Shown: piece by piece, positions 22,089-22,650 of the stretch
How the letters are laid out: each line of letters opens with the position of its first letter
How positions within the stretch are numbered: position 1 is the first letter of the stretch
Assembly: GCA_051651645.1 (NCBI GenBank)
Contig: JBOFSR010000060.1
Span: 1-22,650 of the forward strand
From: JBOFSR01 sp051651645
Lineage (GTDB): Bacteria; Spirochaetota; Spirochaetia; Treponematales; Treponemataceae
DNA length: 22,650 bases
Direction of reading: 5' to 3'
The notes under the pieces: model-generated
Told to the model about the DNA's origin: nothing
Seen by the model: only the letters and a program-made list of their open reading frames with translations
Database searches by the model: none
Program-made: the position numbers and the translations under genes

Positions 22089-22650
22089 ATGTTATTAGCA
22101 ATTGATATTGGAAACACAAATGTTGTGCTAGCCCTTTTTAAAAATGATGTAATTCTCCATGAATGGAGGATTTATACAGATACAAAACGTACTGCGGATG
22201 AATATATTTCAATTTTATCAACGTTTTTTCGCGACGCACATATTCCCTTTTCCTCTATACAATCCTCTATTATAAGTACTGTCGTTCCCTTGCTTTTGGG
22301 GACTTTTGTGCGTGTTGTGGAGCAGTTGACGGGAAAAAAGCCTTTAATTCTTAACTCGTCGGTTTATAATAAACTTTCAATAACAATTCCAGAAACAGCT
22401 ATCCACGAAATTGGCACGGATCTCGTTTGCAATGCCGTGGAAGCGTTCGCTCGTTATAAATCAGCCTGTATTGTTGTCGATTTTGGCACAGCACTCACTT
22501 TTACTACCATAAATGATACAGGAAATCTTGAGGGCGTTGCGATTGCTCCTGGTTTAGGGACGGCAATTCAGGCCTTGTTTCAGAATGCTGCTCAGCTCCC
22601 CTCAGTTCCGCTTGAGCCACCGCCAAGTCCCATAGGCACGAACACTATGC
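22089..22650 (+). CDS. coaX: Type III pantothenate kinase, truncated by window edge
   Basis: CoaX phosphorylates pantothenate, the first step of coenzyme A synthesis, using ATP and a monovalent cation. The frame runs 187 codons from ATG 22089 to the right edge without a stop. Full-length members have about 255-260 residues, so roughly the last quarter is outside the window. Visible are MLLAIDIGNTNVVLALF (the phosphate-binding DxGNT start), SIISTVVPLL, IHEIGTDLVCNAVEAF (substrate-site region, usually G-x-D-R but here G-T-D-L) and VVDFGTALTFTTI with the conserved D-x-GTA. No Shine-Dalgarno precedes the ATG. It may be expressed separately from the GNAT gene, 96 bases upstream. Confidence 0.92.
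   Translation, partial: MLLAIDIGNTNVVLALFKNDVILHEWRIYTDTKRTADEYISILSTFFRDAHIPFSSIQSSIISTVVPLLLGTFVRVVEQLTGKKPLILNSSVYNKLSITIPETAIHEIGTDLVCNAVEAFARYKSACIVVDFGTALTFTTINDTGNLEGVAIAPGLGTAIQALFQNAAQLPSVPLEPPPSPIGTNTM

Overview
This AT-rich window with dense, well-ordered genes and long poly-T/poly-A runs looks like a chromosome segment of an anaerobic spirochaete, most likely Treponema-like. That placement is inference. It rests on a DUF2259 secreted protein, a SlyX homologue, several exported proteins of spirochaetal type (beta-propeller, M23-like, transglutaminase/TPR), and a fermentative gene set (phosphate acetyltransferase, iron-sulfur serine dehydratase, glycogen phosphorylase). No rRNA or other decisive marker is present.

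Layout. Positions 1-1230 hold degraded phage-derived genes: the end-on remnant of a Mu-gp28-like terminase (minus strand) and a broken D12-class adenine methyltransferase (plus strand). Both are interrupted by short palindromic or tandem repeats, and a strong hairpin terminator follows. Positions 1275-1563 hold no gene. Positions 1564-4280 (minus) are a tight three-gene operon: membrane-anchored beta-propeller protein, degenerate M23-like exported protein, and YqeB (selenium-dependent molybdenum hydroxylase maturation). Positions 4373-4552 encode a SlyX-like protein with no canonical start codon. Positions 4645-6117 encode an exported transglutaminase-like/TPR protein. Positions 6223-8297 (minus) hold a MOSC-Mog pair followed by pta from its own promoter. 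Positions 8404-10090 hold a DUF6056-type membrane protein whose N-terminus is crossed by nine CACGA repeats (a classic phase-variation architecture) and whose distal part is broken at two poly-T tracts. Positions 10199-12646 are glgP. Positions 12693-13412 (minus) are a DUF2259 secreted protein. Positions 13509-14336 are an unrecognised multispanning membrane protein. Positions 14449-17212 are a serine uptake and deamination operon (SstT-like symporter, sdaAB, sdaAA). Positions 17346-18125 (minus) are a SpoU/TrmH methyltransferase, preceded on the same strand by tRNA-Cys and its terminator. Positions 18352-21992 are trxB, a GH3 beta-N-acetylhexosaminidase-like lipoprotein and a GNAT acetyltransferase, with the last two overlapping. 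Positions 22089 to the right edge are a truncated coaX.

Functional themes. Serine enters through the symporter, is deaminated to pyruvate by SdaAA/SdaAB, and acetyl-CoA derived from it could feed Pta for substrate-level ATP. GlgP supplies glucose-1-phosphate from glycogen. YqeB, MOSC and Mog all point to molybdenum-cofactor or molybdenum-hydroxylase metabolism, although no target enzyme is in view.

The most notable signals are: (1) the CACGA pentanucleotide switch in the DUF6056 gene; (2) three genes for exported or membrane proteins whose sigma70-like promoter ends only 6-7 bases before the ATG and which lack a Shine-Dalgarno sequence, suggesting leaderless transcripts beside ordinary SD-led genes; (3) a slyX reading frame without ATG/GTG/TTG; and (4) palindromic elements embedded in decayed phage genes.
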